A DNA stretch of 13,692 bases from Minisyncoccota bacterium (GTDB lineage Bacteria; Patescibacteriota; Microgenomatia; UBA1400; PJMF01), in assembly GCA_012799795.1 (NCBI GenBank), contig JAAZKO010000040.1, positions 1-13,692 of the forward strand, given 5' to 3'. This document shows, one piece after another, positions 1 to 6,351 of this stretch; the stretch's first letter is position 1; each line of letters starts with the position of its first letter. The notes under the pieces were generated by a model. It saw nothing but the letters and a program-made list of their open reading frames with translations. It did no database searches and was not told where the DNA came from. The position numbers and the translations under genes were made by a program.

Positions 1-165
1 CATCAAGTTAAACCAGGACTTTTTTCGCTATGGGTGTTAGATGACAAAAGACATCAAAATTTAAAAACATGGAAGAGATTGGAAAAAGAAACACTCGAAC
101 TTAATCTCTGTCAACAGTATTTATTAATCTTAAAAATAAGCTTAATTCAATTAAAAAATCTTTAA
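1..165 (+). CDS. 3' end of an unidentified gene (partial, 54 codons)
   Basis: Frame 1 is open from the first base to a TAA at 163-165, while the other two plus-strand frames stop within about 40 bases. The translation starts HQVKPGLFSLWVLDDKRH and ends with a Leu/Ile/Lys-rich tail (LILKISLIQLKNL). I do not recognise the family. The LFSLWVLDD stretch faintly resembles the (L/I)WxxDDG region of LAGLIDADG endonucleases, but the glycine is missing and the tail does not help. The gene enters from outside the window, so its start, length and function cannot be judged. A chance open frame in AT-rich DNA is the main alternative. Confidence 0.35.
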   Translation, partial: HQVKPGLFSLWVLDDKRHQNLKTWKRLEKETLELNLCQQYLLILKISLIQLKNL

Positions 166-306
166 AGCTAGTATTCTAAATACAAAATAATTATTTAAGT
201 ATATTTAAGTATATTAAAACATATCAAAACTTTATTAGTACTTGCTTAAATTGCTAGTAATGTATTATTCTTAAAAGGAGCGCGTATAAACCACATTGGC
301 TTATTT
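166..306 (+). promoter_or_regulatory. AT-rich gap upstream of the Cys-rich membrane protein, with tandem repeat and misplaced SD
   Basis: This gap holds no gene that I can support. It contains two perfect tandem copies of the 10-mer ATTTAAGTAT (193-202 and 203-212). Possible promoter elements are TTGCTT (242-247) with TATTAT (263-268) at a short 15-nt spacing, or TATAAA (285-290). A strong Shine-Dalgarno-like AAAAGGAG (273-280) lies 26 nt before the ATG at 307, too far to serve it. The only in-frame codons at a usable distance are ATA (286) and ATT (295), so the start of the downstream gene is uncertain. Confidence 0.35.
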
Positions 307-1581
307 ATGTCCGATCCAAGTAAATTCATACCAAAAAAATATCAAAAAAATCCTCCAGAAGATCAAATGATTAAAACAATTGGATCATTAAATATTCCAA
401 ATAGTTCTATTAACTCCAATCCATCAACAATAAACAATAGTCCTCAAGCTGATGTCAGCACTAATTTTTCAAATAGTAATAACGTTAAGAACAAAAAATC
501 TAAAAAGATTAAACAAAAGGCTTCTCCACAAAAGAAAAAAACCACTCTTTTGTTAGTTTTATTACTCTTTTTATTGGTGGGTAGCGGAGCAGGCTTATTA
601 TTAATGAGGCAGCGTCAAGACACCAGACAAGAAGCTTATGATCAAGCATTTTGTAACAGTGCTAGTCATGGGCAGCGTTGTCTAAATAATCCCAGCACTT
701 GGAATGGACGATGTGTTTTAATTTATTGTCCTGAGGGAAATCCATCTAGAAAAGGCTGTTCTGAAGATGATCCAGGCTCTTATTGGAAGTTTGGCGCCTG
801 CACTGGCTTGCTAAGTGAAGCGCGCAATAATCCAGAAGTACCTGGGTGTTGGCAAGTAGATGCTGTAGACGATTCAAATGTTTATTGTAATGTTGCTGGC
901 TGTAAAAGTTATGAGCTAGACACATCTGGATGTGGCAGGCTTAAACCCACTATCACGCCTACCAAGCCTCCAACACCAACTGTCACCAAACCTCCAACAC
1001 CAACAACCACTCCAACGCCAACAAACACTCCAACGCCAACAGATACTCCAATGCCAACAGCTACTCCCACAGAAATACCTAAAATTTCTTGTAGTGCAAC
1101 TGGCTGCGTTACTGACAAGCAATGCGAAGATGGCTTGATTTGTATCAGCATCGGAGACACAGGCATTTGCTCATTACCAGGATTAGCTGATTCTTGTAAA
1201 ACTAATCAGACATACGCAGCATGTTGTACTGGTTTAACCATAACACCAACAGTAACGACAACTCCTGCACCCACTCACACTCCAACTTCATCTCCAGCTA
1301 CACCAACTCCCGTAATTACTCAGGTAATAACAACAGCTGATTGTAACGAGAGTTGTAATGAAAATGCTGATTGTGCCAATATTAGCCACATTTGCTATGA
1401 AAGTCTGTGTCGCCTAGATGTCAATCCCACAGATGTAAATTGTCGACTGCCAGATGGTGGCAATGTTATAGAAAGAGCAGTAGAAGTACCAACTGAAAGT
1501 GGTTTTGCTGATTGGTTTAATTTCATTAAAGTTGGCTTTGGTATCTTTGGACTGGGAGCTTTATTATTACTGCTTCTGTAA
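307..1581 (+). CDS. Cys-rich membrane-anchored surface protein with Pro/Thr linkers
   Basis: This 424-aa protein has a polar, Lys-rich N-terminal tail (1-78), one hydrophobic segment (about 79-100), and then a long, probably extracellular part. That part contains a Cys-rich module (about 116-210), a Pro/Thr linker (213-257), a Cys module (262-307, with a CVTDKQCEDGLICIS core), a second Thr/Pro linker (310-340) and a third Cys module (345-379, CNESCNENADC...CRL). A hydrophobic C-terminus (about 405-424) could be a second anchor. The spacing of the small Cys modules recalls the 'CxsdsdCpsgqtCvnGxC' repeats common in predicted CPR surface proteins. That is recognition from memory, not a search. 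Disulfide-stabilised domains on glycosylatable stalks would fit adhesion or envelope structure, but no function is shown. The ATG at 307 lacks a well-placed SD, and an upstream non-canonical start is possible. Confidence 0.85.
   Translation: MSDPSKFIPKKYQKNPPEDQMIKTIGSLNIPNSSINSNPSTINNSPQADVSTNFSNSNNVKNKKSKKIKQKASPQKKKTTLLLVLLLFLLVGSGAGLLLMRQRQDTRQEAYDQAFCNSASHGQRCLNNPSTWNGRCVLIYCPEGNPSRKGCSEDDPGSYWKFGACTGLLSEARNNPEVPGCWQVDAVDDSNVYCNVAGCKSYELDTSGCGRLKPTITPTKPPTPTVTKPPTPTTTPTPTNTPTPTDTPMPTATPTEIPKISCSATGCVTDKQCEDGLICISIGDTGICSLPGLADSCKTNQTYAACCTGLTITPTVTTTPAPTHTPTSSPATPTPVITQVITTADCNESCNENADCANISHICYESLCRLDVNPTDVNCRLPDGGNVIERAVEVPTESGFADWFNFIKVGFGIFGLGALLLLLL
964..1068 (+). repeat. Degenerate tandem repeat encoding the Pro/Thr linker
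   Basis: Two 24-bp units (964-987, 988-1011) encode KPPTPTVT and KPPTPTTT. They are followed by three 18-bp units (1009-1026, 1027-1044, 1045-1062), each starting ACTCCAA(C/T)GCCAACA, which encode TPTPTN, TPTPTD and TPMPTA. The repeats are in frame, so slippage would change linker length without breaking the protein. The opposite strand stays open here and gives a Val/Gly-rich translation, which is a by-product of the repeat. Confidence 0.8.
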
Positions 1582-1610
1582 AATTCATAAAATAGTTTTC
1601 TCTAGTTTTT

Positions 1611-1619
1611 TGCTATAAT
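1611..1619 (+). promoter_or_regulatory. Extended -10 promoter of tRNA-Ile
   Basis: A perfect extended -10 element, TGCTATAAT, has TG at 1611-1612 and TATAAT at 1614-1619. Its predicted start point (about 1626) lies a few bases before the mature tRNA 5' end at 1631. No good -35 hexamer is visible at 16-18 nt spacing, which is usual for extended -10 promoters. It could also drive the small membrane protein downstream. Confidence 0.7.
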
Positions 1620-1630
1620 GTTTATCAAGC

Positions 1631-1704
1631 GCGTGTGTAGCTCAATTGGTTAGAGTCCCAAGCTTATACCTTGGCGGTTCTAGGTTCGAGTCCTAGCACA
1701 CGCA
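1631..1704 (+). tRNA. tRNA-Ile (anticodon UAU)
   Basis: A complete cloverleaf can be folded by hand. The acceptor stem is seven perfect pairs (1631-1637 with 1697-1703), and T8 and A14 are present. The D stem is GCTC/GAGT with GG in the loop (1648-1649). The anticodon stem CCAAG/CTTGG (1658-1662, 1670-1674) is perfect, the variable loop has 5 nt, and the T stem CTAGG/CCTAG encloses TTCGAGT. The anticodon loop CTTATAC (1663-1669) puts TAT at 34-36 (1665-1667), which reads AUA. A37 next to U36 fits t6A modification and the discriminator A1704 fits Ile. The genome encodes CC and then T after the discriminator, so the 3' CCA must be completed by the CCA-adding enzyme. Most bacteria read AUA with a lysidine-modified CAU tRNA instead. 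Confidence 0.93.
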
Positions 1705-1726
1705 CCTTATTAATAATAAATAAATT

Positions 1727-2140
1727 ATGAAATTGCTCAGAAAATTAATAAAAATAATAATTATTGTCCTAATTATTTTGGCCATAAGCATCTTTCTTTA
1801 TCAAAAAGGCTGGCTAAAAAGCCATCCTCTTCAAGCACAAATTAAACAATTTCAAGACGGTAAAATTAAAAGTTGGCAAGATATACTCAACTCTTTTAAA
1901 AAAGAAGAAAATCTAAATTTACAACTCAATGAACTAAGCAACAGTGCTGGAGAACAAATTAGGACAAGTGCGCAAAAGGCCGTGGAAGCGGGAAAAGTTG
2001 CACAAGAATTTGTTAGTGAATCAATCCAAACAGATGAATCAACAGAAAAAAATTTAGGAGAAAAAGCCTTTGAATATGGCCAATATGTTTATTGCAAAGC
2101 TGTAGTAGATAATTGGGAACAAAAACCTAAAGAAAACTAA
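1727..2140 (+). CDS. Small single-TM protein of unknown function
   Basis: This 137-aa protein has a short basic N-terminus (MKLLRKLIK) and one strongly hydrophobic segment (about residues 8-25, rich in Ile/Leu). A soluble, charged, probably helical domain follows, with Gln, Glu, Lys and Ala dominating (for example about residues 70-105). There is no lipobox or visible signal-peptidase site, so it is likely an N-in membrane-anchored protein with an external helical tail. I do not recognise a family. It starts 22 nt after the tRNA without an SD sequence and may be co-transcribed with it. AUA codons are used repeatedly in its TM segment, as in 'ata aaa ata ata', so its translation depends on the tRNA-Ile(UAU) just upstream or an equivalent. 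It ends 8 nt before the converging IPK gene. Confidence 0.75.
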   Translation: MKLLRKLIKIIIIVLIILAISIFLYQKGWLKSHPLQAQIKQFQDGKIKSWQDILNSFKKEENLNLQLNELSNSAGEQIRTSAQKAVEAGKVAQEFVSESIQTDESTEKNLGEKAFEYGQYVYCKAVVDNWEQKPKEN

Positions 2141-2148
2141 GCATAGAA

Positions 2149-2949
2149 TCAGCGAATTGTAGTTCCTACACAATCTTGACCGGTTAAAGCCCAATACAAA
2201 TTATTTTTAAGTATTCCGGAAATAATCACCGATTCAATGCCTTTTTTAGCTAAAGTTAAAGACTCTTCAATTTTTAGACCCATGCCTCCAGTTACGTCAA
2301 AGCCCCTGGTGTGACGTAGATCTTGGCTAATCTCCGGCCAGGTTTCAGCAGTAATTTCTGGCACTACTTGCCCTTGTTTATCCAAGAATCCTGCCACTTC
2401 AGTTACGTGAATAATTTTATTAATTTCAATTTTCTGTTTTAAAAAATAATCTGCTAAAAAAGCCAAAATCTTTTCCGTTGACCAAATGGTACAACCTTGT
2501 TTTCTATCTACCAAAACATCACCGCAGGTAACAGGCAATAAACCTTTTTCTAAATACTCTTTTACTACATCGGCGCAAAAAAATAATTCTTTTCTTTTAT
2601 TTGTCACTATGGTGTTGCTAGCATAAAAAGAAACTGCTGCTAGTTCATGTTTAATAAATTCATGAACAACTAAGCGATTAAGTGTAGCAGCACTATCTTG
2701 AACAATCGCCATACCTAATACACTCTCTTCATTGATAAAGCCATCCATGGTTTGGTATTTACTAGCTGGTACGTGAGCAAAACTACCTTGCCCATGACCG
2801 ACAATTAACATTTGCTCGGGTTTTTCTTGTTTAGCACTGGCAATTTCTCCAATCAAACGCCTGAGAGTTGCTTTCCTTAGCGACATCGGGATCTCTTTAT
2901 CGGTAATGATTGAACCACCCAATTTAATTAAAGTTAAGTTTTTTTTCAT
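2149..2949 (-). CDS. Isopentenyl phosphate kinase (IPK)
   Basis: This 266-aa protein of the amino-acid-kinase fold phosphorylates isopentenyl phosphate to IPP with ATP. In archaea this is the last step of the modified mevalonate pathway. Visible hallmarks are the N-terminal KLGGSIITDK (9-18), GHGQGSFAH (51-59) with the His that separates IPK from other kinases of the fold (H59), CGDVLVDRKQGCTIWSTEKI (142-161), and DVTGGMGLKIEES (218-230) near the nucleotide site. Length is normal for IPK (about 245-270). It lies 20 nt downstream of the zinc-ribbon/Nudix gene on the same strand, probably in one transcript, with only a weak GGAAAA before the ATG. The polyprenyl synthase that would consume its product is transcribed divergently next door. 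Genuine glutamate 5-kinase or fosfomycin kinase is unlikely given the His and the context. Confidence 0.93.
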   Translation of the reverse strand: MKKNLTLIKLGGSIITDKEIPMSLRKATLRRLIGEIASAKQEKPEQMLIVGHGQGSFAHVPASKYQTMDGFINEESVLGMAIVQDSAATLNRLVVHEFIKHELAAVSFYASNTIVTNKRKELFFCADVVKEYLEKGLLPVTCGDVLVDRKQGCTIWSTEKILAFLADYFLKQKIEINKIIHVTEVAGFLDKQGQVVPEITAETWPEISQDLRHTRGFDVTGGMGLKIEESLTLAKKGIESVIISGILKNNLYWALTGQDCVGTTIR

Positions 2950-2969
2950 CTTTTATTTTCCAATAAATT

Positions 2970-3887
2970 TTAATTTACCTGTTGGTGTTTATAAGCTTCT
3001 TCTTTGCGCTCAGGCAATATGCTCATTAATTCTTCTTGAGGAATTTTGCCTTCTTCAGCTAAAAATAGTAAGGCTGCTGGTAGAAAATCCAAAACAGCTA
3101 AAGTTGCTTTTCGAAATTCTTTTTGATCAATCTTTGATAATTCTTGAGGAGAATAAAGGCGCCAACCCTCTCTTTCAATTTTTGACAAATCTCCCTCATC
3201 AATTAAAATTGCCAAGACAAAAACCATAAAATCATACAAGGCTCGATTTTCACTAGTTTTATCTACTGGTCTAATTTGTTCAATATTAAAGGAAGATTTA
3301 GAAAAAAAGTGGACTTTATCCTCTAATTCAGAGGCAGATAAACCAGGCACTTCCTCCTCCATTTCCCGCAACATAGTGCTGTATAAGGCGTTAACAAAAG
3401 TTGGCGGCAACTGTTCAAAACTCAAAGAATCATAATTATTACTGTCTTGGAGAAAATCTAGTACTGATTGAGATTGCTCATTTTCCATTTTACCAGTAAC
3501 GGTGTTGATCCCAGTTGGTCTAGTAAAAAAGTCTTGCTTAGCAAGTGACTGATTTGTATTTATCCAAGACTGATTGTTTTTGTGTTCATCTGGAAAAATC
3601 ACTCTTTCTCGCTTTCGGCTTTCATCATCCGATAGATTGCTATCCACATCTTTAAAAAGCAATAGTTTTAAACCCTCATCAGTCGCCACAAAAGTTAGTG
3701 CTCCCACTCCTACTGCTTGAGAGCGGAAATCAATGTTTTCTTTCATTGAAGAATTACAATGAATACAAACCGGGCGATTTGGGGGAAACATCTTGCCCCC
3801 ACAAACCGGACAAACTGCTAGTTTGAGTTCACCCTTAGCATTACCATAGTGAGTTTTTTGCAAACGCCAATATCTTGGTACTTCCAT
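2970..3887 (-). CDS. Zinc-ribbon (DUF35-like) plus Nudix-like domain protein
   Basis: This 305-aa protein begins EVPRYWRLQKTHY, followed by a four-Cys zinc ribbon (C26, C29, C41, C44) with KMFPPNRPVC between the knuckles. Helix and ribbon match the DUF35 zinc ribbon found in acyl-CoA-handling archaeal proteins, including the partner of thiolase and HMG-CoA synthase. From about residue 59 a Nudix-like pattern starts: VGALTFV..EGLKLLLFKD, then FTRPTGINTVTGKME (121-135), then REMEEEVPG (174-182). The latter fits the REUxEExGU half of the Nudix box. The upstream Gly and Glu of the box are replaced (L160 and N166), and an insertion of about 25-40 residues precedes it, so this is a divergent Nudix domain. 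A NudC-type Nudix with zinc ribbon is an alternative for the architecture. The substrate is unknown. Its pairing with IPK suggests prenyl phosphates or CoA intermediates (inference). Confidence 0.7.
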   Translation of the reverse strand: MEVPRYWRLQKTHYGNAKGELKLAVCPVCGGKMFPPNRPVCIHCNSSMKENIDFRSQAVGVGALTFVATDEGLKLLLFKDVDSNLSDDESRKRERVIFPDEHKNNQSWINTNQSLAKQDFFTRPTGINTVTGKMENEQSQSVLDFLQDSNNYDSLSFEQLPPTFVNALYSTMLREMEEEVPGLSASELEDKVHFFSKSSFNIEQIRPVDKTSENRALYDFMVFVLAILIDEGDLSKIEREGWRLYSPQELSKIDQKEFRKATLAVLDFLPAALLFLAEEGKIPQEELMSILPERKEEAYKHQQVN

Positions 3888-3893
3888 GACAGT

Positions 3894-3899
3894 TTATTA
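3894..3899 (-). promoter_or_regulatory. Putative -10 for the zinc-ribbon/Nudix-IPK transcript
   Basis: On the minus strand TAATAA (3899 to 3894) lies 6 nt before the ATG ending at 3887. No SD is visible, so the mRNA would be leaderless or nearly so. No convincing -35 is seen. Confidence 0.4.
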
Positions 3900-3910
3900 G
3901 TCGGAATTTC

Positions 3911-3948
3911 TTGCAAAATCACGCAAAATTAGTGAAATTTTGATTTCA
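3911..3948. promoter_or_regulatory. Direct and inverted repeats in the divergent isoprenoid promoter region
   Basis: The 65-nt gap between the Nudix-IPK pair and the polyprenyl synthase contains two GCAAAAT copies at a 10-bp period (3913-3919, 3923-3929). It also contains a perfect inverted repeat, TGAAAT/ATTTCA with a 4-nt TTTG centre (3933-3948), ending 4 nt before the synthase ATG. Helically phased repeats in a divergent promoter could bind a regulator of both transcripts. The AT-rich composition makes chance repeats possible. Confidence 0.3.
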
Positions 3949-3952
3949 TAGT

Positions 3953-5068
3953 ATGATGTTTAACATGACGCAAAAGATATTAGCCTTAGATAAATACAAA
4001 AAAAACATTACTGACTATCTAAATAATTTTTTAGCTCAAGAAGAAAAGATTTTAGCCAAGCTTAGTCTTGATGATAATGTTTTTGATACTCTTAAAAATT
4101 TTCTTCTGCTAGGTAAAATGTCTAGAGCCAATCTGCTAATCTTAAGTTATGAAATTTTGCAATCTAATCCTGCAGATCTCTCTCTAAAAGAAATATTGCC
4201 CTTTGCTAGCGCTTTGGAGCTGATTCAGGCTGGCCTATTAATTCACGATGACATTATCGATCAAGACCAAAAAAGAAGGGGTCAAAATTCAATTTGGCAA
4301 TATTATGCTCTGCAAAAATCAAGTTACAATCAACATTACGGGAAAAGCCAAGCTATTTGTTTGGCTGATTTAGCTTTTTTTCTAGCTAATCAATTAATCA
4401 CAGAGGGTTGTGCTGGTTTTAATTCTTCAAATGAGTTAAAAAACAATCGGCCTTATAATCAAAAATCATTTGATATTCAACAATTGATTAATCGAGAAAT
4501 CAGTCAAGTAGTTATGGCTGAAATGCTTGATGTCCAATTAGCAATTGACGAGAAAATCCCCTCACTTGAACAAATTATGCAAATGTATCTTTATAAAACA
4601 GCTCGCTATAGTTTTTCACTACCCTTAATGTTGGCTGGCCATTTGGCCGATCAATCACCAACAATTATTAAACAGCTAAGTCAGATTGGTGAAAAAATTG
4701 GATTGATCTATCAAATCCAGGATGATTACTTAGGTATTTTTGGCGACAATAAAAAGACTGGCAAACCAATACTTTCTGATGTTAGGGAGGGTAAAAAAAC
4801 CATTTTTTATTATTATTTACTTAAAAGTAACACTCTAAAGTCTCAAGAGAAACAATTACTAAACGATTGTTTCGCTTCCCAAAAAATCGAAGTAAAACAA
4901 GGCTTGGCTTTGAAGAAACTATTTAGCTCCCACAGTCTTAAACCAGTTAATGCTCAACTTAATCAACTCAATCAAGAAGCATTAACAATAATCGATCAAT
5001 TAAATAATAAACAATTAGAAAAACTCCTAAAGCAAATCTTAGTTTTTGCTCAAAATAGGCAACACTAA
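3953..5068 (+). CDS. trans-Polyprenyl diphosphate synthase (GGPP synthase-like)
   Basis: This 371-aa all-helical prenyltransferase condenses IPP onto allylic diphosphates with Mg2+. Visible motifs are GKMSRANLL (54-62), in the place of the usual GKR.RP IPP-binding loop, and the first Asp-rich motif HDDIIDQD..RRG (98-110; D99, D100, D103). Further along come KTARYSF (215-221), YQIQDDYLGIFGD (253-265) as second Asp-rich motif, and KTGKP..SD.REGKKT (268-283). The second motif keeps two Asp of DDxxD and ends in Gly. Small residues upstream of the first motif (G94, L95) lack the aromatic plug of farnesyl-PP synthases, so a C20 or longer product is likely. It is somewhat long for the family (about 300-350). 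ATG codons at 3956 and 3965 are alternative starts. With IPK and the Nudix protein it forms a local isoprenoid block, and it ends 11 nt from the convergent MFS gene. Confidence 0.93.
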   Translation: MMFNMTQKILALDKYKKNITDYLNNFLAQEEKILAKLSLDDNVFDTLKNFLLLGKMSRANLLILSYEILQSNPADLSLKEILPFASALELIQAGLLIHDDIIDQDQKRRGQNSIWQYYALQKSSYNQHYGKSQAICLADLAFFLANQLITEGCAGFNSSNELKNNRPYNQKSFDIQQLINREISQVVMAEMLDVQLAIDEKIPSLEQIMQMYLYKTARYSFSLPLMLAGHLADQSPTIIKQLSQIGEKIGLIYQIQDDYLGIFGDNKKTGKPILSDVREGKKTIFYYYLLKSNTLKSQEKQLLNDCFASQKIEVKQGLALKKLFSSHSLKPVNAQLNQLNQEALTIIDQLNNKQLEKLLKQILVFAQNRQH

Positions 5069-5079
5069 TTAAAAACTTA

Positions 5080-6312
5080 TTAAGCTTTGGGGTCTTGATG
5101 CTCTTTAACTAATAAAGTTAGTAAAACTCCCACAGCCGCTATCAAAAATAAACTCACCCAAGCTTCACCAAAGAAATAAAATAAGAAAAAAACTAGGGAC
5201 CAAAACATAATCGCAGCCGCACTAGTAATCATTTGTCGATAGGTAAAATATGATAAACCTTCCCGACCCTTACCCCTCGCTATCCACACTCTATCAAAAA
5301 ACAACCAATGAAAACTAGAAGTAATGCGATCGAGCGTATTTACTACTACTATTGACCAAAATCCCACAACAAAACTCTTAATTATCCAAAAGAAAGATAA
5401 AATGCCTGCAGAAACAATAAATGGTTTGCGATTTTTACGCTTATCAATCACCGCTCCCACTGAATAACTAATCAACATCGCTAATATTAAAGAAAAACTA
5501 TACAAAAAACCAACTTTAGCGCTGGTTCCTAGTAAAATAAAAATATATAAGGGCCACATCTGCAACATGCCGTCGTTAAAGTAACGTCCCACAAAGGTTG
5601 TCCCTAAACGTCTAAATCCCGGCTCCATCATCCAAGTAGAAAATTCTTCCCAAGAAATCTTGTCACGAACTTTAACATTGTCCATTAAAATTGCAAAAAT
5701 TAGAGCAATGATAATTAATACTAGTCCTAATAAAAATAAGTTGCTATAACCCAAACCAGTAATAATCAAACCACCTAAAGCAGGAGAGATCATTGTTATT
5801 AAATTGAGCAAAAAATTGATTATCCCCAAATTGCTTCCTATCTTATGATGATCGCTATTGCGACTCAAAGAATAATGATAACTATTCCAAAAATAATTAA
5901 TTTGCACCCCATCGATAATAACTGCCAAAAACACCCAATACGGATTAACTTGAGATAAAAATAAGCAAGCCGTAAATAAAGCGTACAAAATATTGCCCAT
6001 CACAAAAGCATGCCTAGTACCAAATTTGATGGTGCGGTTAGCCACCCAAATAGAAGAGATAAAAGCTACTAAACGATTTATAAAGTGTAAAAGAGCAATG
6101 TTAAAAATACCAATTTGCAAGGCGGTTAAAGTATTCTGACCAGTCAAGCTAAAACCCCAATTAATTTTGTCCCAAAATGGTAAATGTAAATTAAAATAAT
6201 AAATTGGTAAAAAAAACATCACCAATTTATTAACCAACTCACGCATTAAGCGTATCACATAAAGATGCTTAAGATTCTGCTTTTTCTGGAAGGATAACTT
6301 GGGCAGTTTCAT
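5080..6312 (-). CDS. MFS-type membrane transporter
   Basis: This 410-aa protein is almost wholly hydrophobic, with about 11-12 predicted membrane helices split by a central charged loop (about 210-235, DNVKVRDKISWEEFSTWM). Length and two-half layout fit the major facilitator superfamily. The loop after an early helix, VANRTIKFGTRHAFVMG, sits where the MFS loop 2-3 motif is found, and the second-half loop GAVIDKRKNRKPFI resembles its repeat. Substrate cannot be predicted, and exporter-like or sugar-transporter-like roles are both possible. It follows pth on the same strand with a 21-nt gap. It may also have its own promoter, TTGCAG then TATACT (6322-6327) with an 18-nt spacer, which leaves 9 nt before the ATG and no SD. 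Confidence 0.85.
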   Translation of the reverse strand: MKLPKLSFQKKQNLKHLYVIRLMRELVNKLVMFFLPIYYFNLHLPFWDKINWGFSLTGQNTLTALQIGIFNIALLHFINRLVAFISSIWVANRTIKFGTRHAFVMGNILYALFTACLFLSQVNPYWVFLAVIIDGVQINYFWNSYHYSLSRNSDHHKIGSNLGIINFLLNLITMISPALGGLIITGLGYSNLFLLGLVLIIIALIFAILMDNVKVRDKISWEEFSTWMMEPGFRRLGTTFVGRYFNDGMLQMWPLYIFILLGTSAKVGFLYSFSLILAMLISYSVGAVIDKRKNRKPFIVSAGILSFFWIIKSFVVGFWSIVVVNTLDRITSSFHWLFFDRVWIARGKGREGLSYFTYRQMITSAAAIMFWSLVFFLFYFFGEAWVSLFLIAAVGVLLTLLVKEHQDPKA

Positions 6313-6321
6313 TAATAATTC

Positions 6322-6351
6322 AGTATAAACTAACTAAAGCAATTCCTGCAA
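6322..6351 (-). promoter_or_regulatory. Putative promoter of the MFS gene inside the pth 3' end
   Basis: On the minus strand TTGCAG lies in the last codons of pth and is followed after 18 nt by TATACT (6327 to 6322). The ATG ending at 6312 comes 9 nt later. It has reasonable consensus match and spacing and would give a very short or absent leader. Confidence 0.45.

Noticed and set aside
1..165. LAGLIDADG homing endonuclease fragment
   Set aside because: Only a short LWVLDD stretch resembles the family, the key Gly is absent and the tail does not match.
909..1166. Long Val/Gly-rich open frame on the minus strand, and a Gln/Leu-rich one on the plus strand, across the Pro/Thr linker
   Set aside because: They are by-products of the ACTCCAACGCCAACA-type repeat. 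The plus-strand membrane protein explains the region with TM segments and Cys modules.
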